The notes: a model not told the origin generated them from the letters alone. A stretch of 64,000 bases of DNA from Erythrobacter sp. 3-20A1M (GCF_018636735.1 NZ_CP045200.1:2820001-2884000), one strand, 5' to 3'. Shown: positions 36,844-44,729, counted from the stretch's first letter. Numbers and translations: made by a program.

Positions 36844-36920
36844 GGGCCGTAAGCGGTCGGTCCGCTTGCGGGTGCCGCGAGAGCGAAAGCGGCCTGTCGG
36901 CTGACGGCCCCGTTTCTGCC
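36844..36920. repeat. Intergenic repeat copy 1 (GGCCGTAAGCGG... family)
   Basis: A roughly 75-bp element beginning GGGCCGTAAGCGGTCGGTCC and ending GCTGACGGCCCCGTT. It aligns with the element at 40349-40424 and more loosely with later copies. AAGCGG-TCGGT-CCGCTT at 36851-36867 forms a small hairpin. It lies between yeiH and the 3' end of umuC. Confidence 0.6.
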
Positions 36921-36941
36921 ATGTCATGCCATGCCATGCCC

Positions 36942-38222
36942 CTACCGCCTCGCCATGACACACGGCACCTCCTCGATCTGTGTGGTCCACGCTGGCGATT
37001 TCATATCGGCCCGCGTTGTCCAGCTACGCCTGAACCCCTGCACGCCGGGCACGACCGAGAACTTCCCGTAGCGATGGTTGAGTGCGTCGAGCGCGCCCAT
37101 GAGCCGCTCGCGCCGCTCGATTCCATCGGCGCACTCGAATAACGTTCGCTGCCGCAGCTCGGCCCGCTCGAGATGTTCAAGCATGATCCCCGCCTTGGTG
37201 AACGCGAACCCATGGCGCCAGGCCGCCTCAACTCCGCGGCGGGCTGCCGCGATTAGCACGAACCCGTCAGCACTCATCGGATGCAGCGCCAGCGTGCGGC
37301 TGGCGCTGTATTGCGGCCGGTCGGGGCGATGCCGGTTGGTGTGGAAGAACACGGTCAGACGCCCGGCGACCAACCCGTGCTGGCGCAGCTTCTCGCCTGC
37401 CCGCATGGCGTATTGGGCGATCGCGCCCATCAGCACCTCGAGCTTGGTAACCGGCGTGCCGAACGAGCGTGTCACAGCCATGCCTTTGCGCTGCGGCTCT
37501 ATCACCTCGACCGCTTGCGCAGGCACTCCGTTGAGCTCGGCCACCAACCGTTCCAGCACCACCGTGCCGAGGCCGCGGGCCTGCCGCAGCTGCAGGTCGC
37601 GCAGCTGGCCTGCGGTGTGGATGCCGAGCGCGGCGAGCTTGCCCGCGGTCGCTCGGCCCACGCCCCAGACATCGCCAACCGGGAACCGGTCCATCACCCA
37701 GCGGGCAATATCGGCATCGCGCATGTCGGCGATCCCGCCGAAAATCGGGTTCTTCTTCGCCGCAGCGTTGCCCAGCTTCGCCAGTGTCTTGGTCGGACCA
37801 ATGCCGACACAGGTCGGGATCGTCGTCCACTGCTCGACCCGCTCGCGCAGCGCCTGGCAGTGCGCGACCAGATCGCGGTCCTCGAACCCGGCAAGGTCGA
37901 GGAAGTTCTCGTCGATCGAGTAGATCTCGACATCGCGCGCGAACGGCTCGATCGCGGCGAGGATGCGCCGCTGCATGTCACCATAGAGCGCGTAATTGCT
38001 CGAACGCACCGCGATCCCATGCGCCTTGACCTTGTCGCGGATCAGGTGGATCGGATCGCCCATGCGGATACCGAGCGCCTTCGCTTCGGCCGACCGGGCG
38101 ATGGCGCAGCCGTCATTGTTCGACAGCACGATCGCGGGAACGCCGCGCAAGCTCGGATCGAATGCGCGCTCGCAGCTGACGTAGAAGTTGTTCGCGTCCT
38201 GCAGCGCGATCGCGCCGGTCAC
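36942..38222 (-). CDS. umuC: Y-family DNA polymerase V catalytic subunit UmuC
   Basis: A 426-residue translesion polymerase. The N-terminal [19 protein letters not shown] holds the first catalytic Asp (D9). [13 protein letters not shown] holds the SIDE motif (D104, E105), with N where most relatives have A or T. Helix-hairpin-helix segments follow ([34 protein letters not shown]), then the UmuC C-terminal region. It copies damaged DNA together with UmuD'. Its start overlaps umuD by 4 bp, and the operon is preceded by an SOS box at 38895. The length is typical of UmuC. Confidence 0.94.
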   Translation of the reverse strand: MTGAIALQDANNFYVSCERAFDPSLRGVPAIVLSNNDGCAIARSAEAKALGIRMGDPIHLIRDKVKAHGIAVRSSNYALYGDMQRRILAAIEPFARDVEIYSIDENFLDLAGFEDRDLVAHCQALRERVEQWTTIPTCVGIGPTKTLAKLGNAAAKKNPIFGGIADMRDADIARWVMDRFPVGDVWGVGRATAGKLAALGIHTAGQLRDLQLRQARGLGTVVLERLVAELNGVPAQAVEVIEPQRKGMAVTRSFGTPVTKLEVLMGAIAQYAMRAGEKLRQHGLVAGRLTVFFHTNRHRPDRPQYSASRTLALHPMSADGFVLIAAARRGVEAAWRHGFAFTKAGIMLEHLERAELRQRTLFECADGIERRERLMGALDALNHRYGKFSVVPGVQGFRRSWTTRADMKSPAWTTQIEEVPCVMARR

Positions 38223-38644
38223 GGATATTTGCGGGCAAGGCCCACCACCACACCCCAGATCTCGACATACTCGTCAACCAGTGTGTGCGGATAGCCGTCG
38301 GCTTCGGGGACGAGCCAGAGCCGGCCATCCATCTTCCTGAGACGCTTCAAGGTCCGCTCGCCGTGGACGAGCGCGACCACGATCCGGCCGGGCGACGGTC
38401 GTTCGGCGCGGCTGACCACGATCAGATCGCCGTCGGCGATACCGGCACCTTCCATCGAATGCCCATCGACCCGCATGATGTAGGACGCCGCAGGCTTGTC
38501 GATCAGCCACGCGCCCAGGTCGATCGGCTCCTCCATGTCGTCCTGGGCAGGCGAAGGAAACCCGGCAGGCGTGCTGACAAGCAGCAGCGGTATTTCGCGC
38601 GGGACCGCGGTCCAGTCGAGCTGCGTCAGGCGAAGCGCGGTCAC
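38219..38644 (-). CDS. umuD: UmuD-type S24 self-cleaving peptidase
   Basis: A 141-residue LexA-superfamily protein. The catalytic Ser63 is in [11 protein letters not shown] and Lys100 is in [10 protein letters not shown], spaced as in UmuD. The [11 protein letters not shown] segment supplies an Ala27-Gly28 pair at the expected RecA-stimulated cleavage site. There is no N-terminal DNA-binding domain, so it is UmuD and not LexA. The start is GTG at 38644, 12 bp after the stop of the small gene upstream. It overlaps umuC by 4 bp. Processed UmuD' would bind UmuC to form Pol V. Confidence 0.93.
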   Translation of the reverse strand: MTALRLTQLDWTAVPREIPLLLVSTPAGFPSPAQDDMEEPIDLGAWLIDKPAASYIMRVDGHSMEGAGIADGDLIVVSRAERPSPGRIVVALVHGERTLKRLRKMDGRLWLVPEADGYPHTLVDEYVEIWGVVVGLARKYP

Positions 38645-38656
38645 GGTCGTTCGTGT

Positions 38657-38890
38657 TCAGTCGAACGCGAACGCGCGCTGTTCGCGCTGTGTCGATCCTT
38701 CGCTAGGCAGCTCGCGTTCGAGAACCGCCAGCAGGCCTTTGGTCGCGTCGCGCAGCTCCACGAGGCGCGCGAAACCGTTCCTGTCGAGGTCGGACGAGCG
38801 GCAGCGGTCGAAGGCGATTTGAGCTTCGCGGATAGCGGCGCTCCGCTCGCGTTCGTGCAGTTCGGTTGGGGTGGTTGATTCGCTCGCCAT
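38657..38890 (-). CDS. Small unknown protein, first gene of the umuDC operon
   Basis: A 77-residue acidic/basic mixed helical protein (MASESTTPTELHERERSAAI ... REQRAFAFD). It has no membrane segment or known motif. The ATG lies five bases after the SOS box, and the umuD start is 12 bp downstream, so it should be co-induced with Pol V. I do not recognise the family. It may modulate the polymerase or be an unrelated passenger. The frame is preferred over an overlapping one because it fits the operon spacing. Confidence 0.6.
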   Translation of the reverse strand: MASESTTPTELHERERSAAIREAQIAFDRCRSSDLDRNGFARLVELRDATKGLLAVLERELPSEGSTQREQRAFAFD

Positions 38891-38894
38891 GACG

Positions 38895-38909
38895 GAACAT
38901 TATGAGAAC
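38895..38909 (-). promoter_or_regulatory. LexA (SOS) box, GTTC-N7-GTTC
   Basis: On the minus strand the sequence reads GTTC TCATAAT GTTC, an exact match to the alphaproteobacterial LexA operator GTTC-N7-GTTC. It sits five bases upstream of the first gene of the small gene-umuD-umuC operon, in the right place to repress transcription until DNA damage. Being this close to the ATG, the box must overlap the promoter or the transcription start. Confidence 0.85.
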
Positions 38910-39011
38910 AGATAATCGCTGGCAAGGTAGCAACTGCTGGACAAGGGATGTCAGGGAACAGCCAGCGGACCTGCTCACCGATTGTTAGCGCTATTGCCCT
39001 ACATCCCTCCC

Positions 39012-39686
39012 ATGCGCTGGATCCTCGCTCTCTCGCTCGCGATCGTATCGGTCCCGGCGTTTGCCCAGATCATCATGTCGGGCCCTGCCACCGCGGTCGA
39101 TGGCGATACGCTGCACATGACCGGCGAGCGCATCCGTCTGTTCGGCATCGACGCGCCTGAGGCGGACCAGACCTGCCAGCGTGGCGGCGCGGTCTGGCGC
39201 TGCGGCGAGGATGCCAGCCGGATGATGGCGGCGCTCGTTGCCGGAAAGCCGGTCGAGTGCACCCAGCGCGACCGGGATGATTACGGCCGGATGGTTGCGG
39301 TTTGCCGGGCCGGGCGAACGGATGTCGCGCAAGCGATGATCGACGCCGGGATGGCTGTTGCCCTTCCGCACTTTACCACCGACTATGTCGATGCCGAGGC
39401 GGCGGCGAAAGCGCGCGGTGTGGGGCTGTGGGGGTCGGCCTTCGAGATGCCAGGCGCCTACCGCGCAGCGCATCCGCAGCAATATGCCAAGCCCGCCTCG
39501 CAGGCTCAGCCGTCTCAGGCGAGCACCGCCACACGCCAGCCTGTTCGTCGCGATGTCTATTACCGCAATTGCGCAGCGGCCCGTGCCGCTGGCGCGGCGC
39601 CGCTCTATCGCGGCCAGCCGGGCTACCGTAGCGGCATGGACGGCGACGGCGACGGGATAGCTTGCGAGCCTTACCGGGGCCATTAG
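39012..39686 (+). CDS. Secreted thermonuclease-like (SNase) protein with Excalibur domain
   Basis: A 224-residue protein. The signal peptide is MRWILALSLAIVSVPAFA. The SNase core includes ATAVDGDTLHMTGERIRLFGIDAPEAD, with the catalytic Asp/Arg region, and QRDRDDYGRMVAVCRAG with the second acidic/arginine motif. A low-complexity Q/A/S linker leads to a C-terminal Excalibur calcium-binding motif, RNCAAARAAGAAPLY ... GMDGDGDGIACEPY. It should act in the periplasm or outside the cell on nucleic acid. ATG 39012 is chosen because the signal peptide starts there. Confidence 0.9.
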   Translation: MRWILALSLAIVSVPAFAQIIMSGPATAVDGDTLHMTGERIRLFGIDAPEADQTCQRGGAVWRCGEDASRMMAALVAGKPVECTQRDRDDYGRMVAVCRAGRTDVAQAMIDAGMAVALPHFTTDYVDAEAAAKARGVGLWGSAFEMPGAYRAAHPQQYAKPASQAQPSQASTATRQPVRRDVYYRNCAAARAAGAAPLYRGQPGYRSGMDGDGDGIACEPYRGH

Positions 39687-39747
39687 CGCTCGCAGAGGTC
39701 CTCATCGGGTGATGGCCAGCGGCACCTAGCGGTGGCATATCGCCGCA

Positions 39748-40323
39748 ATGTGCAACCTCTACCGCATGCGTTCGAGCGTCGACGAGATGCGCCAGGTGTT
39801 CGGCGCGTTCCAAGGCGACCGCGCCAACCTCAAACCGCGCGACGAGATCTACCCCGACCAATCGGCTCCGGTCCTGCGCATGGTCGACGGCACGCTGACA
39901 TTGGACGAGATCGAATGGGGCGTGCCACCGCCTGCGAGCGGATCGCGTCCCGTCACCAATGTCCGCAACCTGTCGAGCCCATTCTGGCGTCCGATGTTGT
40001 CGAACCCCGACCAGCGCTGCCTCGTGCCCTGGACGCAGTTCTGCGAATGGACCGGCGAGAAGGGCACAAAGCGCAAGGTCTGGTTCGAACGGACCGACAC
40101 GCCCGTATCGGCGTTTGCTGGGCTATGGCGCCAGACGAGCGACGGGCCGCACATGGCGTTCCTGACGACGCAGGCGAACGAAACCGTCGGCGCGATCCAC
40201 CCCAAGGCGATGCCGGTGCTGCTCGAGACCGATACACACGAGGCATGGCTCACTGGCGATTACGATGCCGCCACCGCGCTCGCCCGACCATTCGATGACG
40301 AACGGATGATGATCATGTCATGA
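39748..40323 (+). CDS. SOS response-associated peptidase family (SRAP/HMCES/YedK)
   Basis: A 191-residue SRAP protein. The catalytic Cys is residue 2 (MCNLYRMRSS), which after Met removal crosslinks to abasic sites in single-stranded DNA. Other conserved parts are VTNVRNLSSPFWRPML, RCLVPWTQFCEWTGEKG (the catalytic Glu region) and TVGAIHPKAMPVLL (the His). It is a little shorter than E. coli YedK. It lies close to umuDC, another damage-response unit, although no SOS box is visible immediately upstream. Confidence 0.92.
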   Translation: MCNLYRMRSSVDEMRQVFGAFQGDRANLKPRDEIYPDQSAPVLRMVDGTLTLDEIEWGVPPPASGSRPVTNVRNLSSPFWRPMLSNPDQRCLVPWTQFCEWTGEKGTKRKVWFERTDTPVSAFAGLWRQTSDGPHMAFLTTQANETVGAIHPKAMPVLLETDTHEAWLTGDYDAATALARPFDDERMMIMS

Positions 40324-40348
40324 TAGAACGATGGTGATGACGGAACTT

Positions 40349-40424
40349 GGGCCGTAAGCCGCCAGTCCGCGCTTGGGCCTGAAAGTGAGGAAAGCCGCCG
40401 TTCGGCTAACGACCCCATTGCGGC
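40349..40424. repeat. Intergenic repeat copy 2
   Basis: GGCCGTAAGCCGCCAGTCCG ... GCTAACGACCCCATTGCGGCGG, 76 bp. It aligns end to end with the copy at 36844 (same GGCCGTAAG start, same AAAGCxGCC and GCT(A/G)ACG(A/G)CCCC end). It lies between the SRAP gene and a small membrane-protein gene. Confidence 0.6.
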
Positions 40425-40453
40425 GGTTGGATCGCATTCCTATGCTTTGATCG

Positions 40454-40747
40454 ATGCAGCAAATGACAAGACCCAACTACCTAAAAGCAACGCTAGCTTC
40501 TATGGCAGCATCAGCGATTTTGATCGCTGCTCCGTTTGCCGTTCCGTTCATACCTCTTTGGCCCTTCATCATTTTGAATTGGTTGCTTTTCATGTCCGTA
40601 GGCTATTTCGTATTCTTTCGGCCATGTCGCTTGAAAGCTTTTGTCGAGCAACCGGATCGGCGCAAATTGATTGCTTTTAATTTCGCCTTTCTGACCTTTA
40701 CGATCGCCGGATGGGTGGCGATCTTAAATGCGGAGCGAATTGTCTAG
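40454..40747 (+). CDS. Small unknown membrane protein
   Basis: A 97-residue protein, MQQMTRPNYLKATLASMAAS then three hydrophobic segments (about 14-32, 36-56 and 73-93) separated by short charged loops (RPCRLKAFVEQPDRRK). I do not recognise a family. It lies between two copies of an intergenic repeat and is AT-richer than neighbouring genes, as is common for accessory genes. The ATG at 40454 is the first in frame. Confidence 0.55.
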   Translation: MQQMTRPNYLKATLASMAASAILIAAPFAVPFIPLWPFIILNWLLFMSVGYFVFFRPCRLKAFVEQPDRRKLIAFNFAFLTFTIAGWVAILNAERIV

Positions 40748-40883
40748 GCAGTCGCCCTTTGGCGGCTAACCACCCCAATTGCAGACGCTCGCGCCGTTCG
40801 GTGGCCACTTCATAAGCGGACTGGCAGGTTCGACCCTTTTCAAACCCAAAACCGGACCAGCCACTAGCGACCCCATTGCGGAC
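40748..40883. repeat. Intergenic repeat copies 3 and 4 (partial)
   Basis: CAGTCGCCCTTTGGCGGCTAACCACCCCAATTGCAGACG (40749-40787) and a longer piece at about 40812-40883 ending CCACTAGCGACCCCATTGCGGACG. Both match the 3' part of copy 2 (GGCTAACGACCCCATTGCGG). They fill the gap between the small membrane protein and the lipoprotein gene. Confidence 0.5.
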
Positions 40884-40910
40884 GTCGATGCCAAGCGTCA
40901 TTGTTCGAGC

Positions 40911-41480
40911 ATGAGCGCTGCTCGAACACTCTCAGCTTTCATGGTCGCAGTCGGCACGACGGCTTTTCTTTTAGGTGGTTGCGCCAATGCTGAGGAGCAA
41001 GTCGCAGGTCATCGGTATGACGTATCCTCTGCCTACCTGGTCCCCAAGAGTGATTACCCGTTCTTTCTGCCCAAGTCGCAAGACGAAGGATTCATTTTCA
41101 CCCTCAACCCTGAAGCGGAACTACGCCAACAAAGGAGCGTGCTTGTCCAAAGCCGGGTGGATGTCTGCGAGCGAGCGAATGGAAGCGGATACGTTTCTCG
41201 AACGGTTTGTGGCCCGCAGACGGTTGAATGGCAGGGCCACGGCTGGCGTAGGACGGGCGACGATACGTGGTGGACCTACAGTCCGGATACTCCCGCCGCT
41301 GTGGATGCGCCCTTTGTGAGTTGCCACAAAATGGAGATTGAAGGACATCCCGGCCTATGCAAGGCATCCCTTCCTAGTGGCGATTTATTGCTCACCATCA
41401 GCCTAAACGATGATGAACTTCCTAAACTAAGAGAGAACTTCCAGCGAGCAGTCTCGTTGTTAAGAGATTGGGAAGTTTAA
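40911..41480 (+). CDS. Putative lipoprotein of unknown function
   Basis: A 189-residue protein with a lipoprotein signal (MSAARTLSAFMVAVGTTAFLLGGCAN; lipobox LGGC). The rest is a soluble domain rich in aromatic residues and with several cysteines (for example VCERANGSGYVSRTVCGPQ, SCHKMEIEGHPGLC) that could form disulfides in the periplasm. No family recognised. The ATG at 40911 is chosen because the signal sequence starts there; the frame remains open upstream through the repeat. Confidence 0.65.
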   Translation: MSAARTLSAFMVAVGTTAFLLGGCANAEEQVAGHRYDVSSAYLVPKSDYPFFLPKSQDEGFIFTLNPEAELRQQRSVLVQSRVDVCERANGSGYVSRTVCGPQTVEWQGHGWRRTGDDTWWTYSPDTPAAVDAPFVSCHKMEIEGHPGLCKASLPSGDLLLTISLNDDELPKLRENFQRAVSLLRDWEV

Positions 41481-41537
41481 CATCGTCCGCTTACCCTCCC
41501 AATCTCCGACATCTCGGGGCCGCCCAGAATGCCCCTG

Positions 41538-41575
41538 AAGCGGACGTGGCTGAAGCCTGACGGCTATGTCCGCTT
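41538..41575. terminator. Inverted repeat after the lipoprotein gene
   Basis: AAGCGGAC (41538-41545) and GTCCGCTT (41568-41575) form a perfect 8-bp stem with an imperfect inner arm. It lies 57 bp after the lipoprotein stop. It shares the AAGCGGAC core with the intergenic repeat family and may act as a terminator. Confidence 0.4.
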
Positions 41576-41724
41576 TCGGGAGCCGTGGGCGGTTAGGTTA
41601 ATGACCGATATGGGGCGCAAAGCTGCCATAGGTCGGAGCTTTCGTTAGATCGCCTAACACGTTTCCCGAAGCCGTATTTCCCACTAGTTCAGACGTCGCG
41701 CTTTTTTCGCTTGTGCCCTAGCCG

Positions 41725-42099
41725 TCACCATTTCGTTCGCGGTGGTCGGATCGCATTGAACTCGCTTCGCAAACGCCTCAGGTCTTTGAGCGAACCGACG
41801 ACTAGGTCCGCCGGGCTAGGTCCTTCAAAGGCGTCGATCGGCCGTGCCAGAACTTTGCGGATCGCGTCGCTCGTGACAGACTTCCGTTCAATCCTAATCA
41901 ACGCGTTGGCTAGCCATACGAGACCCTCGTGATGTTTGTCGTCGAGCGCTTTGGGCGGCATGCTGCAGGCAACCACCACTTCGGCCTCGGTGTCTCACAG
42001 TTACAGACCATCCGCGAGGATCCGCGGATCGATCCGATAGGGCGGAACGAAACGACCAACGAGATCGAGAAGCCGTTGTGCTTCGCAATCGCCGATCAT
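41725..42099 (-). pseudogene. Unknown gene interrupted by two in-frame stops
   Basis: From ATG 42099 (overlapping the preceding stop as ATGA) the frame reads MIGDCEAQRLLDLVGRFVPP ... ILADGL. It then meets TAA at 42001-42003, one Leu codon, and TGA at 41995-41997. After that it continues open for 90 codons (DTEAEVVVACSMPPKALDDK ... AIRPPRTKW) to TGA at 41725. Changing TAA to CAA and TGA to CGA, both single C-to-T differences, would restore a 124-residue protein. Either the first 32 codons are the gene or this is a recently inactivated one. No family recognised. Confidence 0.5.
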
Positions 42100-42623
42100 A
42101 ATATGGCCCGCTCCCCGACGAGATCACGGTCCAGAGTTTCGACCCAGTGACCTGCTCGACTGAAGCCACTCCGCATCTCGGCTTGTGTGTAGAACGGCGG
42201 GCTGGATTGCCAGCGGCGGGCATCTGCCAACCGGAAGGCGCGGGCATTTGGGCCGCAGCTCGTCACGAACCATGGCTCATCCACAATCGACATCCAGAGG
42301 CGGAGCGGCGCGGTCCATCCCGTTCGTTTAACGCTCCACGTGGCGCGCATAAACGCGGGCATAGTTCCGGCTGGCCAGGAAACCAGCAATAGGTCGCATC
42401 GCGCTTCGCGAATTAGCGGTTGCGACCATCGCCGCGCGAACGGCAGGTCGGCACTTGTCGGAAGGAGTATGAGGTCTGGCTCCGGCAAGTGCATCGATTG
42501 GTGGAATGCGGGAAAGAGGACGGAGAGATTGGTTTGGAGCGGCAGCTGAGCCGCCTCGCAAAGTGTTTCGGCAAGGATCCGGGCGCGCGCGTCGGCGGCG
42601 CCCTTGCGGGTGGCGTTGAACAT
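42096..42623 (-). CDS. Unknown protein in a minus-strand accessory operon
   Basis: A 175-residue protein (MFNATRKGAADARARILAET ... DRDLVGERAIL). The start at 42623 is chosen for the strong GAAGGAAA ribosome-binding sequence just upstream; an alternative ATG at 42656 is also in frame. No conserved motif recognised. The C-terminal half is tryptophan-rich and has a mixed alpha/beta appearance. It follows the relaxase-like gene and overlaps the next (interrupted) gene by 4 bp. Confidence 0.5.
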   Translation of the reverse strand: MFNATRKGAADARARILAETLCEAAQLPLQTNLSVLFPAFHQSMHLPEPDLILLPTSADLPFARRWSQPLIREARCDLLLVSWPAGTMPAFMRATWSVKRTGWTAPLRLWMSIVDEPWFVTSCGPNARAFRLADARRWQSSPPFYTQAEMRSGFSRAGHWVETLDRDLVGERAIL

Positions 42624-42676
42624 GATTTTCCTTCGGGGGTGGGTGACCAGCGCCATGATGCGCCGACCGCAAGGAA

Positions 42677-43303
42677 CTAGACAGCTAGCGCGTTCAGAAG
42701 AGTGTCCACGACCACGTCGCGGCCGGCATCGCTCGAGAGCTGCGTGACATAGGAACCGAAGCCGCTCCAGGCCGTCAGTCGGCGCGGTCCCGGAATCACT
42801 AGGTGGCAGTGCGGAGCGTTCGCGTTGGCCGCCTTTGCCGGCACATGCTGGACGATTAGGACCGCCACCTCGAAGCGATCGACGAGGTCGCGCGCGACCT
42901 GCCGCGCGACCTCGAATTGTGCGTGGAGGCGATCGGGAGCGCACGTCAGCGTGACATACGTTGCGAGTCCTTTGGGATCGTTCGGCAGCTCCGCTTCGGC
43001 CCTTACGATCAGCGTTTCAGGATCGCACAGCGCGTCGTCTGCATGAGCTGGTAACAGCACTTCAACGCGATGCGCGGTCGGAATCCATCCGGGCGTTCCG
43101 TCGGGTCTCAATTTGGCTTGCGCGAACGCGGTCAGCGAGTTGTCATGATCACGATGGCGAGCTCTGAGATTGCCATGCATAACGCGCCATCCAGGCACAG
43201 CTTCGGCGCCCGGCGCATCGGCGCGCAAGATCAACCAGCTGTGCGGATTGGACGCCGACCAAGCGATGTTGGGATTGACGGTGACGGGCTTCTTCCGGGC
43301 CAT
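42677..43303 (-). CDS. Unknown protein with a MobA/MobL relaxase-like HxH motif
   Basis: A 208-residue protein starting MARKKPVTVNPNIAWSASNP. The second half has AHRVEVLLPAHADDALCDPE, LHAQFEVARQVARDLVDRFEVAVLIVQHVPAK and NAPHCHLVIPGPRRL. This last segment resembles the NPHxHxxxxxR metal-binding strand of MobA/MobL relaxases. The N-terminal catalytic tyrosine region of a full relaxase is not apparent, so it may be a divergent or partial relative. It overlaps the upstream gene by one base (TGATG). The relaxase reading is an inference. Confidence 0.55.
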   Translation of the reverse strand: MARKKPVTVNPNIAWSASNPHSWLILRADAPGAEAVPGWRVMHGNLRARHRDHDNSLTAFAQAKLRPDGTPGWIPTAHRVEVLLPAHADDALCDPETLIVRAEAELPNDPKGLATYVTLTCAPDRLHAQFEVARQVARDLVDRFEVAVLIVQHVPAKAANANAPHCHLVIPGPRRLTAWSGFGSYVTQLSSDAGRDVVVDTLLNALAV

Positions 43304-43821
43304 CAGACACGCTCCTCGCGGCGCATATCGATTGCTATCGGCGACTGTGCTCGGAGAAGCCCGGACAGCATTTGGCCCGGCGTCGAGAAAGGCTGGCCGA
43401 GCACGATTTCGCAGCCGCTCTCGGCGACGCGGATCGCGTGCCGACCGCGCTCTCTAACGAGCGACAAGACCCCGCCTTGCGCCCACGGTTCGAGAGCCAT
43501 GAGGGTTAGAGTGTCGCACGGATGCGAAGCCAAAATCGCGTCACAACAGATGCCGATCGAAGAATTACCGAGTGCAACTTCACGCAGCACCAGAAGGTCG
43601 AGGGAGTAATCTTCCGCGATCGCTACGAGGCTCGCCATCGGCACGCATTGAGCAGCATCCGGATCGATCAACGCGGTCGCTCGATCCAGCGCGAACACCA
43701 CCTTCAATCCGATGGGTTCGAGGGTGACTTCGCGGGCTGTATCGCGGGCGTCGAGGGCAGCAAGAAGACGGTCCATGACGATGACGGCCGCTCTGCTTGG
43801 CGTGGTATTCTGAAAGAACAT
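43303..43821 (-). CDS. Unknown protein, first gene of the minus-strand accessory operon
   Basis: A 172-residue protein (MFFQNTTPSRAAVIVMDRLL ... SPIAIDMRREERV) of alpha/beta character with no motif I recognise. Its ATG faces the gene-free region with the TTGTCCAC cluster, so the operon promoter is probably between 43822 and 43980. The stop overlaps the next start by one base. It is preceded by AAGGAAG on the minus strand, a good ribosome-binding sequence. Confidence 0.55.
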   Translation of the reverse strand: MFFQNTTPSRAAVIVMDRLLAALDARDTAREVTLEPIGLKVVFALDRATALIDPDAAQCVPMASLVAIAEDYSLDLLVLREVALGNSSIGICCDAILASHPCDTLTLMALEPWAQGGVLSLVRERGRHAIRVAESGCEIVLGQPFSTPGQMLSGLLRAQSPIAIDMRREERV

Positions 43822-43970
43822 CTGGGCTTCCTTTTTTGAGAGCCGCAGCCGGTTGGCAGCGGCAAGCCCAGAGGAATTTTCCTTATCCTTTCCGGGCTCA
43901 TTCAGCCCACTTCATCCTCACTTATCTCACTTCCTCGCGCGCGCATGCGCTGGCCTTCCGGAGTGAGGAC

Positions 43971-44356
43971 TTGTCCACACAGAGGACCTGAGGCGGGACG
44001 ACCGCCGAACCATGGATAAAACGGGAGAAGAGAATAAGCACAGCGCGACTTCCGAACGGCGATCCGCCCGAGGTAGCCGAGGATTCGACCGATCCGATTT
44101 GTCCAGGAGCATGCAAAAGTGGGTTCCCCACTTTTGCGGTATTGCGCCTACCAAACTTCCGTGGACCTTTCGGATTGCTTGTCCACGGTCTTTTTCCGCC
44201 TCTTTCGGAGGGAGAACGAACTTGTCCACGCTTTCGGGGTGTCGCATGCTGACGCCAATTGTGTGGACACTTCGGAAAAGCGCGCTGTGCGCGTGGCGTT
44301 CTCAACGTGGATTAAGGGGGTGCCTGTAATTTTGCGTGCGCGAGCTTTTGTCCACG
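43971..44356. repeat. Cluster of TTGTCCAC motifs (DnaA-box-like or iteron-like)
   Basis: Four exact TTGTCCAC copies at 43971, 44179, 44222 and 44348 (the first reads TTGTCCACA), one TTGTCCAG at 44099, and an opposite-strand GTGTCCACA at 44262-44270. TTGTCCACA differs by one base from the canonical DnaA box TTATCCACA. All lie in gene-free DNA. A role in replication, partition or regulation is an inference. Confidence 0.55.
44113..44137. repeat. Perfect 11-bp inverted repeat with 3-base loop
   Basis: GCAAAAGTGGG at 44113-44123 and CCCACTTTTGC at 44127-44137 around TTC. It sits inside the TTGTCCAC cluster. It resembles dispersed AAAAGTGGG palindromes seen between genes in alphaproteobacteria (general knowledge, not checked here). 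It could also be a protein-binding site or a terminator. Confidence 0.6.
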
Positions 44357-44729
44357 CTGTTGTGCGCGCTCTCAGATGGCTGCCTTCGGACTTTTGAGTG
44401 ACCCTTGTTGTTCGGCGAAGGGGAGGGAGGTGGTGCTGAAAAATTGATCGCAACGTGGTTTAAGCGTCGCCGCACTTCGTGCCCTTATCTACATGTGCGA
44501 AGCAAATCAGGTTACTGTTCAGATGGCACCTTTGCGCCCCAATTTCGGTCATTATCATGGTTCGCCTCGCGACATGAAAGCTGCCGTTTGCTCAACACGC
44601 CGCTGTGGCGATACTGCTTGGGCTCACAAAACGGCCCTGCCCACGCCAATGGACCTCCACAAGCGCTCATTGCGTATGGCTTTGTTATGCCGTTCCAAAG
44701 CCATTCCGTATTCGCTAGACGCGCATCGT

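Larger units (their letters stand above)
43822..44729. other. 908-bp gene-free region with repeated motifs
   Basis: No frame with convincing coding character lies between the unknown operon and cobT. The region holds a cluster of TTGTCCAC motifs, a perfect inverted repeat at 44113-44137, and probably the promoters of the minus-strand operon and of cobT. No cobalamin riboswitch pattern was found before cobT. Confidence 0.55.

Noticed and set aside
35764-36990. 408-codon minus-strand frame rich in His, Arg and Gln
   Set aside because: Antisense to the YeiH-like transporter. The composition is typical of a shadow frame in GC-rich DNA.
37281-38294. 337-codon plus-strand frame
   Set aside because: Antisense to umuC, whose catalytic motifs are intact on the minus strand.
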